64,000 nt of DNA from Sphingopyxis sp. MSC1_008 (lineage in GTDB: Bacteria > Pseudomonadota > Alphaproteobacteria > Sphingomonadales > Sphingomonadaceae): positions 186,001 to 250,000 of the forward strand of contig NZ_JALPRD010000001.1 of NCBI RefSeq assembly GCF_023197165.1, in the 5' to 3' direction. Position 1 is the first letter of the stretch. Every line of letters starts with the position of its first letter. The notes beneath the pieces were generated by a model, which had not been told where the DNA came from, did no database searches, and saw only the letters and a program-made list of their open reading frames with translations. Shown one piece after another: positions 8,396 to 16,648 of the stretch. A program made the position numbers and the translations under genes.

Positions 8396-10036
8396 CTACT
8401 CGCCTTGCTGGGCTTCCAGCTCGACTTCGGCCTTCGAGTTGGCGGAGGGCAGGTGCAAGGTCAAGGCGTTATGCCCGATATCGAGGCGTCCGCCGCTGCT
8501 GCGCGCGAGGCTGTCGACGAGGCGGAGCGAGAAACCGAGGCTGAGCACCGCGGCGCCGGGCGCTTCGCCTTCGGGGCTGAACCCCGGGTCGAGCAGTTCT
8601 GCCGCCGTGGCAAAACGGATCGTCGCGGGGCGGACGACCCGCAGTTGGAGCATGTCGTCGTGCCGCGACTCGGTCACCAATTGCCCGACCAAAATTGCCC
8701 CCGGTTCGGACACATCGACCAGCGCGGTCAGCAGGCGGCCGACCATCCGCCGCACATCGGCATCGCTGGCAAACCCGAGGAACGGTCCCCCCACGCGCGA
8801 GATGCTGAGATCGACGCGCTGGTCGGCGAGGAGCGCCGCCAGTTCGCCTTCGACCTGCGTCACCACGGCGCCGATGTCGACGACCTCTTCCGACGGGGCA
8901 TCGATGCGCGCCGAGCCGCTTCGTGCCGCGGTCTCCAGATCGTCGATGATCGATTGCACCGACGCGGCATCGGCAACGATCGTTTCGGCCATCCCGCGGT
9001 AGCCGTGGCTGACCGGCCCGAACATCTGCCCCGAAATAATCTGCGCGAAACCCGAAATGGCATTCAGCGGGCTGCGAAGCTCGTGGATAAGCTGACGGAT
9101 CGAATCGCCTGAATCTTCCGCGGCCGGTCGCCCATAGGGCATTTCATTGCGGTGCGGGCGACGCGCGCTCGCGCGGTAACCGCGGAACTGGCCCGTCGCC
9201 GGATCGAACCAGGGCAACGCCGAAAAACGCCATTCGCCCGCCTCCGCCGGCGCCCCTTCCAGCAGCATGCGTGCATTGATGATTTCGGCGCGCTGGCGAA
9301 AGGCGCCCGCGGCCACGCCGTCGGTGCCGGGCTCGCCGCCAAAGGCCGCCTCGGCGATCGACAAGCCGATCACCGCGCCGCGCGTCACGCCCTCGACCCA
9401 GTGAATCACGCCGTCGGGGCCGGTTTCAAACAGAAACGCCGCACGCGGCGCGCGCGACTGGGCAGGCTGGGTGCGCGTCGACTGATATTTGTCGATCCGG
9501 CGAACGAGTTCGCTGATCTGGCTCGGATGCCCTTCGCTCGCACGCTCGGGCGCCGCTTCCGCTGCGGGCGCAGGTCCCTCTTGCGCGGCGGCTTCGGGCT
9601 GCGGGAGCGCGACCGACGCGCTACCAAGGCTGGCGAGCGCGCGATAAACACCGCTGGGCAGGTCGGAACGCCCCGCCAGAACCGATCGCGCCATCGCGCT
9701 CGTCGCCGGCAGCAGCGCCAGCCAGTCGGCTTCGGCGAGCCGCGCATCACGCAGCATGATCGCCGACACCGCCGGAACGTCATTGGCGTAAAGTGCGACG
9801 AGCGGTGCGAAACGGCCATGGCGCGCGACGGCGCGCGCACAGTCGCGGCGCACGGATTCGGGGACGCGTGGCCTGAGCACGGCGAGTGCATGCAGGCTGC
9901 GGCGAATGTCGTCGTCGGACAGTTGATTGCCGCGCTGAGCCAGAATATCGGTAAGTTGTCGCCAGGCCGTGATGCTCGCACGGCGATCCGCAGGCGCCTG
10001 GCGCAAGATGGTCGCAATCATCGAGTCAGCAGTCAC
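8396..10036 (-). CDS. Histidine-kinase-like protein with degenerate ATPase domain
   Basis: 546 residues from GTG 10036; an in-frame ATG at 10021 is possible. Roughly residues 1-190 are helical and family-specific, followed by a PAS-like region (about 205-300) and a HisKA dimerisation helix with a good H-box, LIHELRSPLNAISGFAQII (His about 317). The catalytic region is poor: where an N-box is expected (about 432) it reads MVGRLLTALVDVSEPGAI without the Asn, no DxGxG G1 box is visible, and the G2 region is only partly kept (VLSLGFSLRLVDSLARSSGG). It may be a pseudokinase acting as a scaffold or phosphatase. No response regulator adjoins it. Confidence 0.75.
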   Translation of the reverse strand: MTADSMIATILRQAPADRRASITAWRQLTDILAQRGNQLSDDDIRRSLHALAVLRPRVPESVRRDCARAVARHGRFAPLVALYANDVPAVSAIMLRDARLAEADWLALLPATSAMARSVLAGRSDLPSGVYRALASLGSASVALPQPEAAAQEGPAPAAEAAPERASEGHPSQISELVRRIDKYQSTRTQPAQSRAPRAAFLFETGPDGVIHWVEGVTRGAVIGLSIAEAAFGGEPGTDGVAAGAFRQRAEIINARMLLEGAPAEAGEWRFSALPWFDPATGQFRGYRASARRPHRNEMPYGRPAAEDSGDSIRQLIHELRSPLNAISGFAQIISGQMFGPVSHGYRGMAETIVADAASVQSIIDDLETAARSGSARIDAPSEEVVDIGAVVTQVEGELAALLADQRVDLSISRVGGPFLGFASDADVRRMVGRLLTALVDVSEPGAILVGQLVTESRHDDMLQLRVVRPATIRFATAAELLDPGFSPEGEAPGAAVLSLGFSLRLVDSLARSSGGRLDIGHNALTLHLPSANSKAEVELEAQQGE

Positions 10037-10202
10037 GCGAAATCAGCCCCACAGCCCTGGTCGTTGGTTAGCATATGCTTACCGGCTAGCGTGAATCATC
10101 CGGTCATGAAAGTGCCTTAACCGTCCACGTCGCATTGTGGGACAATTGCAATCGCCTGAAATAATATTATGGTCATCGCAGTTTTGGAAAGCGGATGTTT
10201 CA

Positions 10203-10679
10203 ATGATGGCTAGTCAGAAATTCGATCAGATTGATTTGCAGATACTGGGCGAGCTGCAAAAAAACGGGCGGATGACGAATGTCGAACTGGCACAGATGGT
10301 GGGGCTGACGGCGCCGCCATGTCTCCGGCGGGTCCGGGCGCTCGAAGAATCGGGGGTCATCCGATCCTATCACGCCGACCTCGACGCATCGAAGCTCGGC
10401 TACGGAATCACCGTCTTTGCGATGGTCAGCCTGCGCAGCCAGGCCGAATCCGACCTGAAGGCGTTCGAGGATTATGTCGGCGGGCTCGCCGAGGTGCGCG
10501 AATGCTATATGCTGAACGGCGAGATCGACTTTTTGCTGAAAGTCGTCGCGCGCGACCTGCAGAGCTTCCAGTCGTTCCTGACCGCGCACCTGACGTCGGC
10601 GCCCAACGTTACCAGCGTCAAAACGTCGCTGACGATTCGCACCGCGAAACAGCTCGCCGGAATTCCGGTCGAACCCTGA
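10203..10679 (+). CDS. Lrp/AsnC family transcriptional regulator
   Basis: 158 residues from ATG 10203 (a second ATG follows at once). N-terminal winged helix-turn-helix: FDQIDLQILGELQKNGRMTN then VELAQMVGLTAPPCLRRVRALEESGVI, where TxxxCLRRVRxLE is the classical Lrp recognition helix. The C-terminal RAM/ligand domain contains FAMVSLRSQ, VRECYMLNGEIDFLLKVVA and SVKTSLTIRTAK. The protein normally works as dimers to octamers sensing amino acids. It is divergent from the histidine-kinase-like gene, sharing a 166-bp intergenic region that could be its target. Confidence 0.93.
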   Translation: MMASQKFDQIDLQILGELQKNGRMTNVELAQMVGLTAPPCLRRVRALEESGVIRSYHADLDASKLGYGITVFAMVSLRSQAESDLKAFEDYVGGLAEVRECYMLNGEIDFLLKVVARDLQSFQSFLTAHLTSAPNVTSVKTSLTIRTAKQLAGIPVEP

Positions 10680-10698
10680 TCGCTCGCACGAAGTGCAT

Positions 10699-10737
10699 AA
10701 AAAAGGCGCCGCCCCATCGGAGCGGCGCCTTTTTTTT
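10699..10737. terminator. Bidirectional intrinsic terminator
   Basis: Perfect 8-bp stem GGCGCCGC (10705-10712) with GCGGCGCC (10722-10729), a 9-base loop, an A-tract before it and eight T after it. It sits between the convergent Lrp and TPR-like genes and can stop transcription from both sides. Confidence 0.93.
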
Positions 10738-10754
10738 AGTCTGGGCCGAAGCGA

Positions 10755-12065
10755 TCAGCTGCCGGTCGCGGGGGCCGCTGCCGGAGCGGCAGGTGCGGCC
10801 GGAGCAGCCGGCGGGGCATCGATCTTTGCCGTCCACAATTGGGCAAGCCGCTTGCGGGGCCCGTTGATCTGCGCGAAGCTTGCCTTCGCACCCGCGACGT
10901 CGCCCGAATGGGCCTGCGCGACGCCGAGGCGATAGGTCCACAATTCCTTGTCGCCACCAGCGGTCAGCGCTGCCTTGTACAGCGGAATCGCGTCGCCATA
11001 GCGGCCATAGCCGACCATCGCATCGCCCGTGGCGCCCGCAACCTTCGGATTCGACAGCGTCGAAGGCTTTTGCGCGTAAGCGGTCAACGTCGTTTCCTCA
11101 TCGCCCATACGCTCGGCCTGGCTTTTCAGCAGCTCGTTGAACTTGGCGTCGCTGTCGGGGATCACCTTGCTTTGCTTGCCGGCCTTGATCAGCGATACGA
11201 CCTCGCCCGGCAGGGCGGCTTCGGTCGCGAGCGCGGCATATTCCGCATATTCGGGCCGCTGCTGCATCGCGCCCGTCGCGCGCATCAGGCGGAGGACGTC
11301 GAGCCCGATTTCCTTGTCGGGATTGGCCTGCAGCATGGTGAAGAGCGTCTGGCGCCAAACGGTCGGCTGGTTATAGTCGCGCATGCGCAGCGTCATCAGG
11401 TCGAGCACCTCATTGGTGCGATTGGCGGCCTGCAACGCCTTGATCGGCCGGACATAAAGTTCGTCCGACGGGCGCTGACCAGCGGCGCGGCTCGCCTCGA
11501 TCGCGGTCTTGGCGATCGCGATGCCCTGATCGACCTGCCCCGAGCTCAGATAGCTGTCCATCAACAGCACGGGCACGTTGGCTTCGGTCGAGCCCGCGGC
11601 GCGCGCGGCCTCAAGCCGCTTGATCGCCTTCGGATAGTCCTTCGCCGCATAAGCAAAATTGCCCGAGAAGAAGTTGTAGACCGCGAGATTTTCCGGCGGC
11701 GTCAGGCCCGAATCGAGCATCGCGTCGAGCGCCTGCCCCTGAAGCGCCTGATCCTTGTTCAGGATGCCGAGCTGGAGCTGATAGAAAGCGACGAGATATT
11801 TGTCGTCGGGCGTCGTGGCGGTCCCCTGCCCTTCGGTCACCGCCGCCTGCAATGTCGCGGCGTCCTTTGCGGTGGTCGCGTCGGTCATTTTCTTGAGCGA
11901 GGGGCCGAACCCCTTGCTCGCCGACAGGCCCTTGCCCTTCGCTTCTTCTTCCTTCTTCGGCTTTTCTTTCTTCTGAGCTGAAGCCGGGGTCGCAGTCGCC
12001 ATCAGCGCGCAGCCCAGCACAGCGGCCATCGCCGTTGCGGGCATCGAGCGGAAACGGTTGAACAT
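10755..12065 (-). CDS. Exported TPR-like repeat protein
   Basis: 436 residues from ATG 12065, chosen because AAAGGAGAG sits seven bases upstream and the reading then opens with a signal peptide (MFNRFRSMPATAMAAVLGC... ending TPASAQ). After a charged KKEKPKKEEE linker the protein is made of helical pairs of about 34 residues (for example NLAVYNFFSGNFAYAAKDYP, YGDAIPLYKAALTAGGDKEL), the look of TPR/SEL-type repeats. The C-terminus is an Ala/Pro-rich tail. It is probably a periplasmic or outer-membrane scaffold; the partner is unknown. Confidence 0.75.
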   Translation of the reverse strand: MFNRFRSMPATAMAAVLGCALMATATPASAQKKEKPKKEEEAKGKGLSASKGFGPSLKKMTDATTAKDAATLQAAVTEGQGTATTPDDKYLVAFYQLQLGILNKDQALQGQALDAMLDSGLTPPENLAVYNFFSGNFAYAAKDYPKAIKRLEAARAAGSTEANVPVLLMDSYLSSGQVDQGIAIAKTAIEASRAAGQRPSDELYVRPIKALQAANRTNEVLDLMTLRMRDYNQPTVWRQTLFTMLQANPDKEIGLDVLRLMRATGAMQQRPEYAEYAALATEAALPGEVVSLIKAGKQSKVIPDSDAKFNELLKSQAERMGDEETTLTAYAQKPSTLSNPKVAGATGDAMVGYGRYGDAIPLYKAALTAGGDKELWTYRLGVAQAHSGDVAGAKASFAQINGPRKRLAQLWTAKIDAPPAAPAAPAAPAAAPATGS

Positions 12066-12268
12066 CGAAATCTCTCCTTTAACTCGGCCGCCTTCGCCCA
12101 AGCATGCGCCTTTGGCGCACACAGGTTCGGCCGCGCGTCGTTAACGCGGCTAAACCCGTCGCGTTGCCAAGGCAAGACAGGCGGTATCGATATTTGAATG
12201 GCGGAAAGCGGCTGAACCGAAATTGAACCCGGTCTGCCGGTCCGGGCCGGGCAGCGTCAGGACGGCGG

Positions 12269-12565
12269 TCAGGCGATCGCGTCGATCGCCAGGTTGATCT
12301 GACGCAGTACCGCGGGGTCGCCCGGCGCGCCTTCGATCGCCGCTTCGGCGAGCTGGATCAGCGGGATGATGCCGAAGGTCGCGGCGAGCCCTTTCAGGCG
12401 GGTTGCCGCCATTTCCCAGTTCGCATCACAGCGCGATCGGCGCATCAGATCGGACAGGTCGCGCGCGCTGCCGGTGAAGGCGGTGCGCAGATCCATCGCC
12501 ATCGCCGGATCGTCGCCGAACGCCGCGCTGAGATATCGATCAAGGGGGCCACTGTCGAAAGACAT
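12269..12565 (-). CDS. HPt-like protein lacking the phospho-acceptor histidine
   Basis: 98 residues. The segment MAATRLKGLAATFGIIPLIQLAEAAIEGAP follows the HPt core, whose consensus is A-H-x-L-K-G-x-A followed by a second helix with L...LE. The position of the phosphorylated His is Thr here (AATRLKG). The length and four-helix pattern fit an isolated HPt domain, so it may be a docking or regulatory relic of a phosphorelay. It is divergent from the coiled-coil gene starting at 12634, with 68 bases between. Confidence 0.6.
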   Translation of the reverse strand: MSFDSGPLDRYLSAAFGDDPAMAMDLRTAFTGSARDLSDLMRRSRCDANWEMAATRLKGLAATFGIIPLIQLAEAAIEGAPGDPAVLRQINLAIDAIA

Positions 12566-12633
12566 TCCACAGGATTGGCAGCTTGTAGTTAAGTTTCCGT
12601 TTCATGGCGGCCATTTGATGCTAAGATGGCAGG

Positions 12634-14994
12634 ATGACGGGGGAAAAGAAGATCGTCGGTTTGTGGCGGAATTCCGCGACAAACCAGGAAGCGGACAGCG
12701 CGGAGCCGGCAGAAGTGGCGGCGCCCGAAGCCGCGCTCGCGCCCGAAACCGAGGCGCCCGCCGAACGGGATTGGCTCGACATGTCCTCGCTCAACGACGC
12801 CGAGGATGTTGACGAAGCGCCACGCGCCGCGCCGGCTTGGCGCGAGCGATTTGCCCCGGCACTGCTTATCCTTCTGGCGGTCGGTTGGACCGGGTTCGCG
12901 CTGTCGGTTGGGACGAGCGGCTTCGCACGCAGCCCGGCCCTCTCCGCCTGGCCGTCGCTCGTCGCGACGATCGCGATGCCGCTGACGCTGCTGGCGGTGC
13001 TGTGGATGGCCTTGCTCCGGTCGGGCCGGTCCGAACAGGCGCGCTTCGCGCGCGTCGCTACCGCACTTCGTGAAGAAAATATGGCGCTCAACCAGTCGAT
13101 GCATTCGCTCGGCCTACACCTCGCCGATGCGCAGAAGCAGCTCGGCGATCAGGCGAAGATTGTCCAGCAGCTCGGTCTCGACACGATATTGCGGCTCAAT
13201 GAAAGCAGCGACAAGCTCGCCGGCAACGCCTCGGTCATCGCCAACGCGCACGACCAGCTCGCACGCTCGGGCGATGTCGCGCTGCAGCGGATGGACGGGT
13301 TGCTCGCGGGCCTGCCGCGCATCGACGATGTCGCGCAGCGGCTCGCGGTCAATTTCCGCGAAGCCGGACTCGTCGCGCACCAGCAGGGCGCCAATCTCGA
13401 AGCCCGGCTCGCGGCGCTCGGCGAGGAAGCGGCGAAGGCGGCCCAGTCCGGAGCCGATTCGACCGCGACGGTGCTCGAAGCGATCGTCGCGCTGCAGGAA
13501 CAGACGAAGGAAACCGAATCGGACCTGCTCGCCGCCTCGGCCCAGGTCGCCGACGTACAAGGCGCGGCGCTCGGGCATATGACGAAGGTTGCGGCGTCTG
13601 CACGCGACGACATGGCATCGACCGTTGCGGCGATGACGGGCCAGATGGATCAAAGCTGGCGGCAGTTCCGCGAAGGCGTCGACGACGCAGGCGCGCTGAT
13701 GGATGCGAAGCTCGGCCTCGCCCGCGATGCCGGGAATGCGATGGGCGCGCAGCTTTCGGCGCACGCCGACGCCAGCGACGCGCTCGCCTCGCGCATCACC
13801 GCGCATGTCGCCGAAGTCGGCAAGCAGCTCGAAATCCTCGATGTCAGCGTCAGCGCCAGCACGGGGGTGATCGGCCGCACGATCGACGACACCAAGGCGC
13901 ATCTCGGCGCCTTCATGCAGGAAGTGCAGAGCGGCAATGCTTCGGCGCATCAGCTTATCACCCATGCCGAATCGCTCTTGCTCGCGCTCGACGCCGTGAC
14001 GCGCGAACTCGACGAAACGCTGCCGCACGCGCTCGATCGTATCACCTCGCACGGCAAGACGACCCAGACGGCGCTGTCGCAGCTCCGCCCGATCCTCGAT
14101 GCGTCGGAACTCGTCGCGCAATCGACGGCATCGCACGTCAACGCCGTGCAATCGACGCTGAAGGCGAACGAGGAACAGATGGCGGGTCATGCGACTAGCC
14201 AGCAGGCGCTTGTCGACCGCATCAACGACTCGCTTGCCGAGGCCGAGACGGCACTCGCCAAGCTGCGCGAGGGCGCCGACGAGTTCGCCGAACAGGGCGG
14301 CGCACGCATGATCGCGACGCTGAGCGAAGTTCGTGCGACCGCCGATTCGGCTGCCGACGAAGCGCGACTGACTCTCGAAAAGCTGGTGTCGAGCGCGCGC
14401 GAAACGATGCAGGCGACCGCGACCGATGCGATCGATGCCGCATTCAAGAACGAGATCATGGCGCAGCTGAGCGCGATCGAGGATGCCTCGGCGCGCGCCG
14501 TCGCGGCCGCCAATGGCGCCGCCGACCGGTTGATGCGCCAGCTGATTACGATCATGGACACCAGCGCGAGCGTCGAACAGCGCGTGAACGAAGCCGAGCA
14601 GGCCATCGCCGCATCGGACCGCGACTCGCTCGCGAAACAGGTTGGCTTGCTGACCGAGTCGCTGAAATCGACCTCGATCGACGTCACCAAGATCCTGTCG
14701 AGCGAAGTCAGCGACATCGCATGGGACGCTTACCTGAAGGGCGACCGCGGCGTGTTCGCACGGCGTGCGGTCAAGCTGATCGACAATAGCGAAGCTAAGG
14801 AAATCCTGCGCATCTATCAGGCCGACGATGGCTTCCACGCGTCGGTGAACCAGTTCATCCATGATTTCGAGGCGATGCTGCGCGTGCTCATCGGCGCGCG
14901 CGACGGGTCGGCGATCAGCGTCACCTTACTCTCTTCGGATATTGGCAAGCTGTATGTCGCGCTGGCGCAGGCGATCGACCGCCTGCGGAACTGA
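12634..14994 (+). CDS. Membrane-anchored large coiled-coil protein
   Basis: 786 residues. Residues 1-70 are acidic and Pro/Ala-rich. Two membrane segments follow (about 73-93 and 108-128) as a hairpin, so both ends face the cytoplasm. From about 145 to 690 the sequence is Ala-rich heptad coiled coil reminiscent of chemoreceptor signalling helices, but without the receptor hairpin-tip motif. A compact C-terminal domain (about 690-786) includes SEVSDIAWDAYLKGDRGVFARRAVKLI. The architecture recalls polarity or division scaffolds such as Caulobacter TipN, but I see no sequence proof of homology. The function is unassigned. Confidence 0.65.
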   Translation: MTGEKKIVGLWRNSATNQEADSAEPAEVAAPEAALAPETEAPAERDWLDMSSLNDAEDVDEAPRAAPAWRERFAPALLILLAVGWTGFALSVGTSGFARSPALSAWPSLVATIAMPLTLLAVLWMALLRSGRSEQARFARVATALREENMALNQSMHSLGLHLADAQKQLGDQAKIVQQLGLDTILRLNESSDKLAGNASVIANAHDQLARSGDVALQRMDGLLAGLPRIDDVAQRLAVNFREAGLVAHQQGANLEARLAALGEEAAKAAQSGADSTATVLEAIVALQEQTKETESDLLAASAQVADVQGAALGHMTKVAASARDDMASTVAAMTGQMDQSWRQFREGVDDAGALMDAKLGLARDAGNAMGAQLSAHADASDALASRITAHVAEVGKQLEILDVSVSASTGVIGRTIDDTKAHLGAFMQEVQSGNASAHQLITHAESLLLALDAVTRELDETLPHALDRITSHGKTTQTALSQLRPILDASELVAQSTASHVNAVQSTLKANEEQMAGHATSQQALVDRINDSLAEAETALAKLREGADEFAEQGGARMIATLSEVRATADSAADEARLTLEKLVSSARETMQATATDAIDAAFKNEIMAQLSAIEDASARAVAAANGAADRLMRQLITIMDTSASVEQRVNEAEQAIAASDRDSLAKQVGLLTESLKSTSIDVTKILSSEVSDIAWDAYLKGDRGVFARRAVKLIDNSEAKEILRIYQADDGFHASVNQFIHDFEAMLRVLIGARDGSAISVTLLSSDIGKLYVALAQAIDRLRN

Positions 14995-15142
14995 GCGGCG
15001 CTGGAATAAACGGATCGGCGTAGCGGCTTTCGTCCGGAAGCGGACATTGTGAAGTTGCGCGAATGCGTTGACGTCCAGACCTCTTCTGACGATTCCGGAA
15101 TTCTTCCCGTCAGCAACAGTTGTTGAATTCCTCGCGAATCTG

Positions 15143-16141
15143 TCAGTTCGGCGCGCGCTTCTTGAAATGCGGAGGGTTGATGTTGTCCTCGGCCGCTAGT
15201 TTGCGCCAGCGATCGAAGCGCGCGGACGTCAATTTGCCCTCGGCAATCGCTGCCCGGACGGCACAGCCTGGCTCCACGCCATGCGCACAGTCGGAAAAGC
15301 GGCAATGCTGCGCTACAACGACAAAATCGTCGAAAACTTCTGATATTCCGGTGGCCGCGTCGGACAGTTGCAGTTCGCGCATACCGGGCGTGTCGAGCAG
15401 CCAGCCACCTCCATCGAGTCGGTGCATTTCGCGCACGGTGGTCGTGTGGCGACCCGTACCGTCACCTGCGCGGATCGCTTGGGTAGCGATGCTGTCCGAT
15501 CCTCGCAAGCTGTTTACGAGCGTCGATTTTCCGACACCCGAGGATCCGAGAAGCGCAACGGTTTCGCCCTTACCGCACCATGCCGCGAGGCGAGCGACGC
15601 TGACAGGGTCGCGGCCGTTAACCGATTCGACGCGCAATCCCGGTTCGATTGCGCGTGCGGCCGCCGCAAAAGCCTCCGGGTCATCGGTCAGATCGGTCTT
15701 GGTAAGAACCACGACCGGATTTACCCCGACCTCGCGTGCCAGCACCAGATAGCGCTCCAGCCGGGCGACGCTGAAATCCTGGTTGCACGAGGCGACAATG
15801 AACAGGGTGTCCACGTTGGCGGCGATCATCTGCTCTTTGCGGGGATCGCCCGGCGCGCGCCGCTTGAACAGGTTCATTCGATGCAGGACGCGTACGGGCT
15901 CAAATGTGTCGCGGTCGATAAGCAGCCAGTCCCCGACCGTCGGATGATCGTCCGACGGACCCGCGCCTGGAATATAGGGCGAGATGAAGCGCTGAAATCC
16001 AGCACCCGCAACGTCGATCTTGCCACGGTGGACGGCCATCACCCGGACGGGATGGCATTGCAGGGCTTCCTCGCTGGTGACCTGTTCGCGGAAATGGGCC
16101 TTCCAGCCTAGAATTTCCAAAATCTTATCGGGCGATTTCAT
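15143..16141 (-). CDS. rsgA: Ribosome small subunit-dependent GTPase A
   Basis: 332 residues from ATG 16141 (MKSPDKILEILGW). It acts in late 30S ribosome maturation. Visible: an N-terminal OB-fold region with VGDWLLIDRD, and the circularly permuted GTPase order, G4 TKTD before G1 GSSGVGKST and G3 DTPGMREL. The C-terminal zinc-binding module is CRFSDCAHGVEPGC. The frame remains open about 100 bases further upstream, but those residues are Cys-rich and unlike the family. It is convergent with the coiled-coil gene; 148 bases between them show no clear terminator. Confidence 0.93.
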   Translation of the reverse strand: MKSPDKILEILGWKAHFREQVTSEEALQCHPVRVMAVHRGKIDVAGAGFQRFISPYIPGAGPSDDHPTVGDWLLIDRDTFEPVRVLHRMNLFKRRAPGDPRKEQMIAANVDTLFIVASCNQDFSVARLERYLVLAREVGVNPVVVLTKTDLTDDPEAFAAAARAIEPGLRVESVNGRDPVSVARLAAWCGKGETVALLGSSGVGKSTLVNSLRGSDSIATQAIRAGDGTGRHTTTVREMHRLDGGGWLLDTPGMRELQLSDAATGISEVFDDFVVVAQHCRFSDCAHGVEPGCAVRAAIAEGKLTSARFDRWRKLAAEDNINPPHFKKRAPN

Positions 16142-16316
16142 ACGGCCGCAGACGCATCTTTCGTTAAACCCAATACGCGGGTTCTGGGCATCGGTTACGA
16201 TCCAAAAGCGCGCACTGAAATGTGGGGACCTGCATTGGCAGGACAACCTCTGAGCGCGGTATACGGCCGCATTCCCCGGGTGGCCAGCTTGTAGCGAATA
16301 TTAGCGGGGCACCCAT

Positions 16317-16343
16317 TGTCCGCTTTTCGCCCCAAAGCAGACA
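16317..16343. repeat. Imperfect inverted repeat between rsgA and DUF1467 gene
   Basis: TGTCCGCTTTT (16317-16327) and AAAGCAGACA (16334-16343) form an imperfect hairpin around CGCCCC. A similar word (CGTCCGGAAGCGGACA) lies near 15035-15052, so this looks like a dispersed small repeat. It may also serve as the end of the long nuo-rnj transcript, although there is no T-run. Confidence 0.4.
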
Positions 16344-16373
16344 TGTCACATCTGAAATCGAGCGTGTCGATAC

Positions 16374-16634
16374 TCAGGCCCGCCCGGTCAGCACATCGGG
16401 GTCGGCCCAGCCGTTCACATAGGCGACGTAATAGAGGACGAAGGCGACCGTCGCGGCGATCGTCATCTGGAGCAGGATGCGCCCGGGGCGGAAGGCCGCT
16501 GGCGCGCCCGGCTCCTGCCCCCGCACCAGCGGTGTCGCGTCATCGCTCGCGCGGCGGCCGTGGAAGGGCAGCACGAAAAAGGCGCTGAACGCCCAGAAGA
16601 GCAGGTAGATGGCGAGCGCCGAGGTCCATTTCAT
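16374..16634 (-). CDS. DUF1467 family membrane protein
   Basis: 86 residues with two membrane helices: SALAIYLLFWAFSAFFVLPF at the N-terminus, then a polar loop with HGRRASDD and PLVRGQEPGAP, and MTIAATVAFVLYYVAYVNGW at the C-terminus. The WAFSAFFVLPFHGRR motif and the length fit DUF1467, a small alphaproteobacterial family of unknown function. It starts 14 bases after the rnj stop and closes the operon. Confidence 0.85.
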   Translation of the reverse strand: MKWTSALAIYLLFWAFSAFFVLPFHGRRASDDATPLVRGQEPGAPAAFRPGRILLQMTIAATVAFVLYYVAYVNGWADPDVLTGRA

Positions 16635-16648
16635 CGTTGCAGGTCCGT

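Noticed and set aside
14995..15142. Terminator between the coiled-coil gene and rsgA
   Set aside because: Only short imperfect stems (for example CTGACG/CGTCAG) and no T-run; not convincing.
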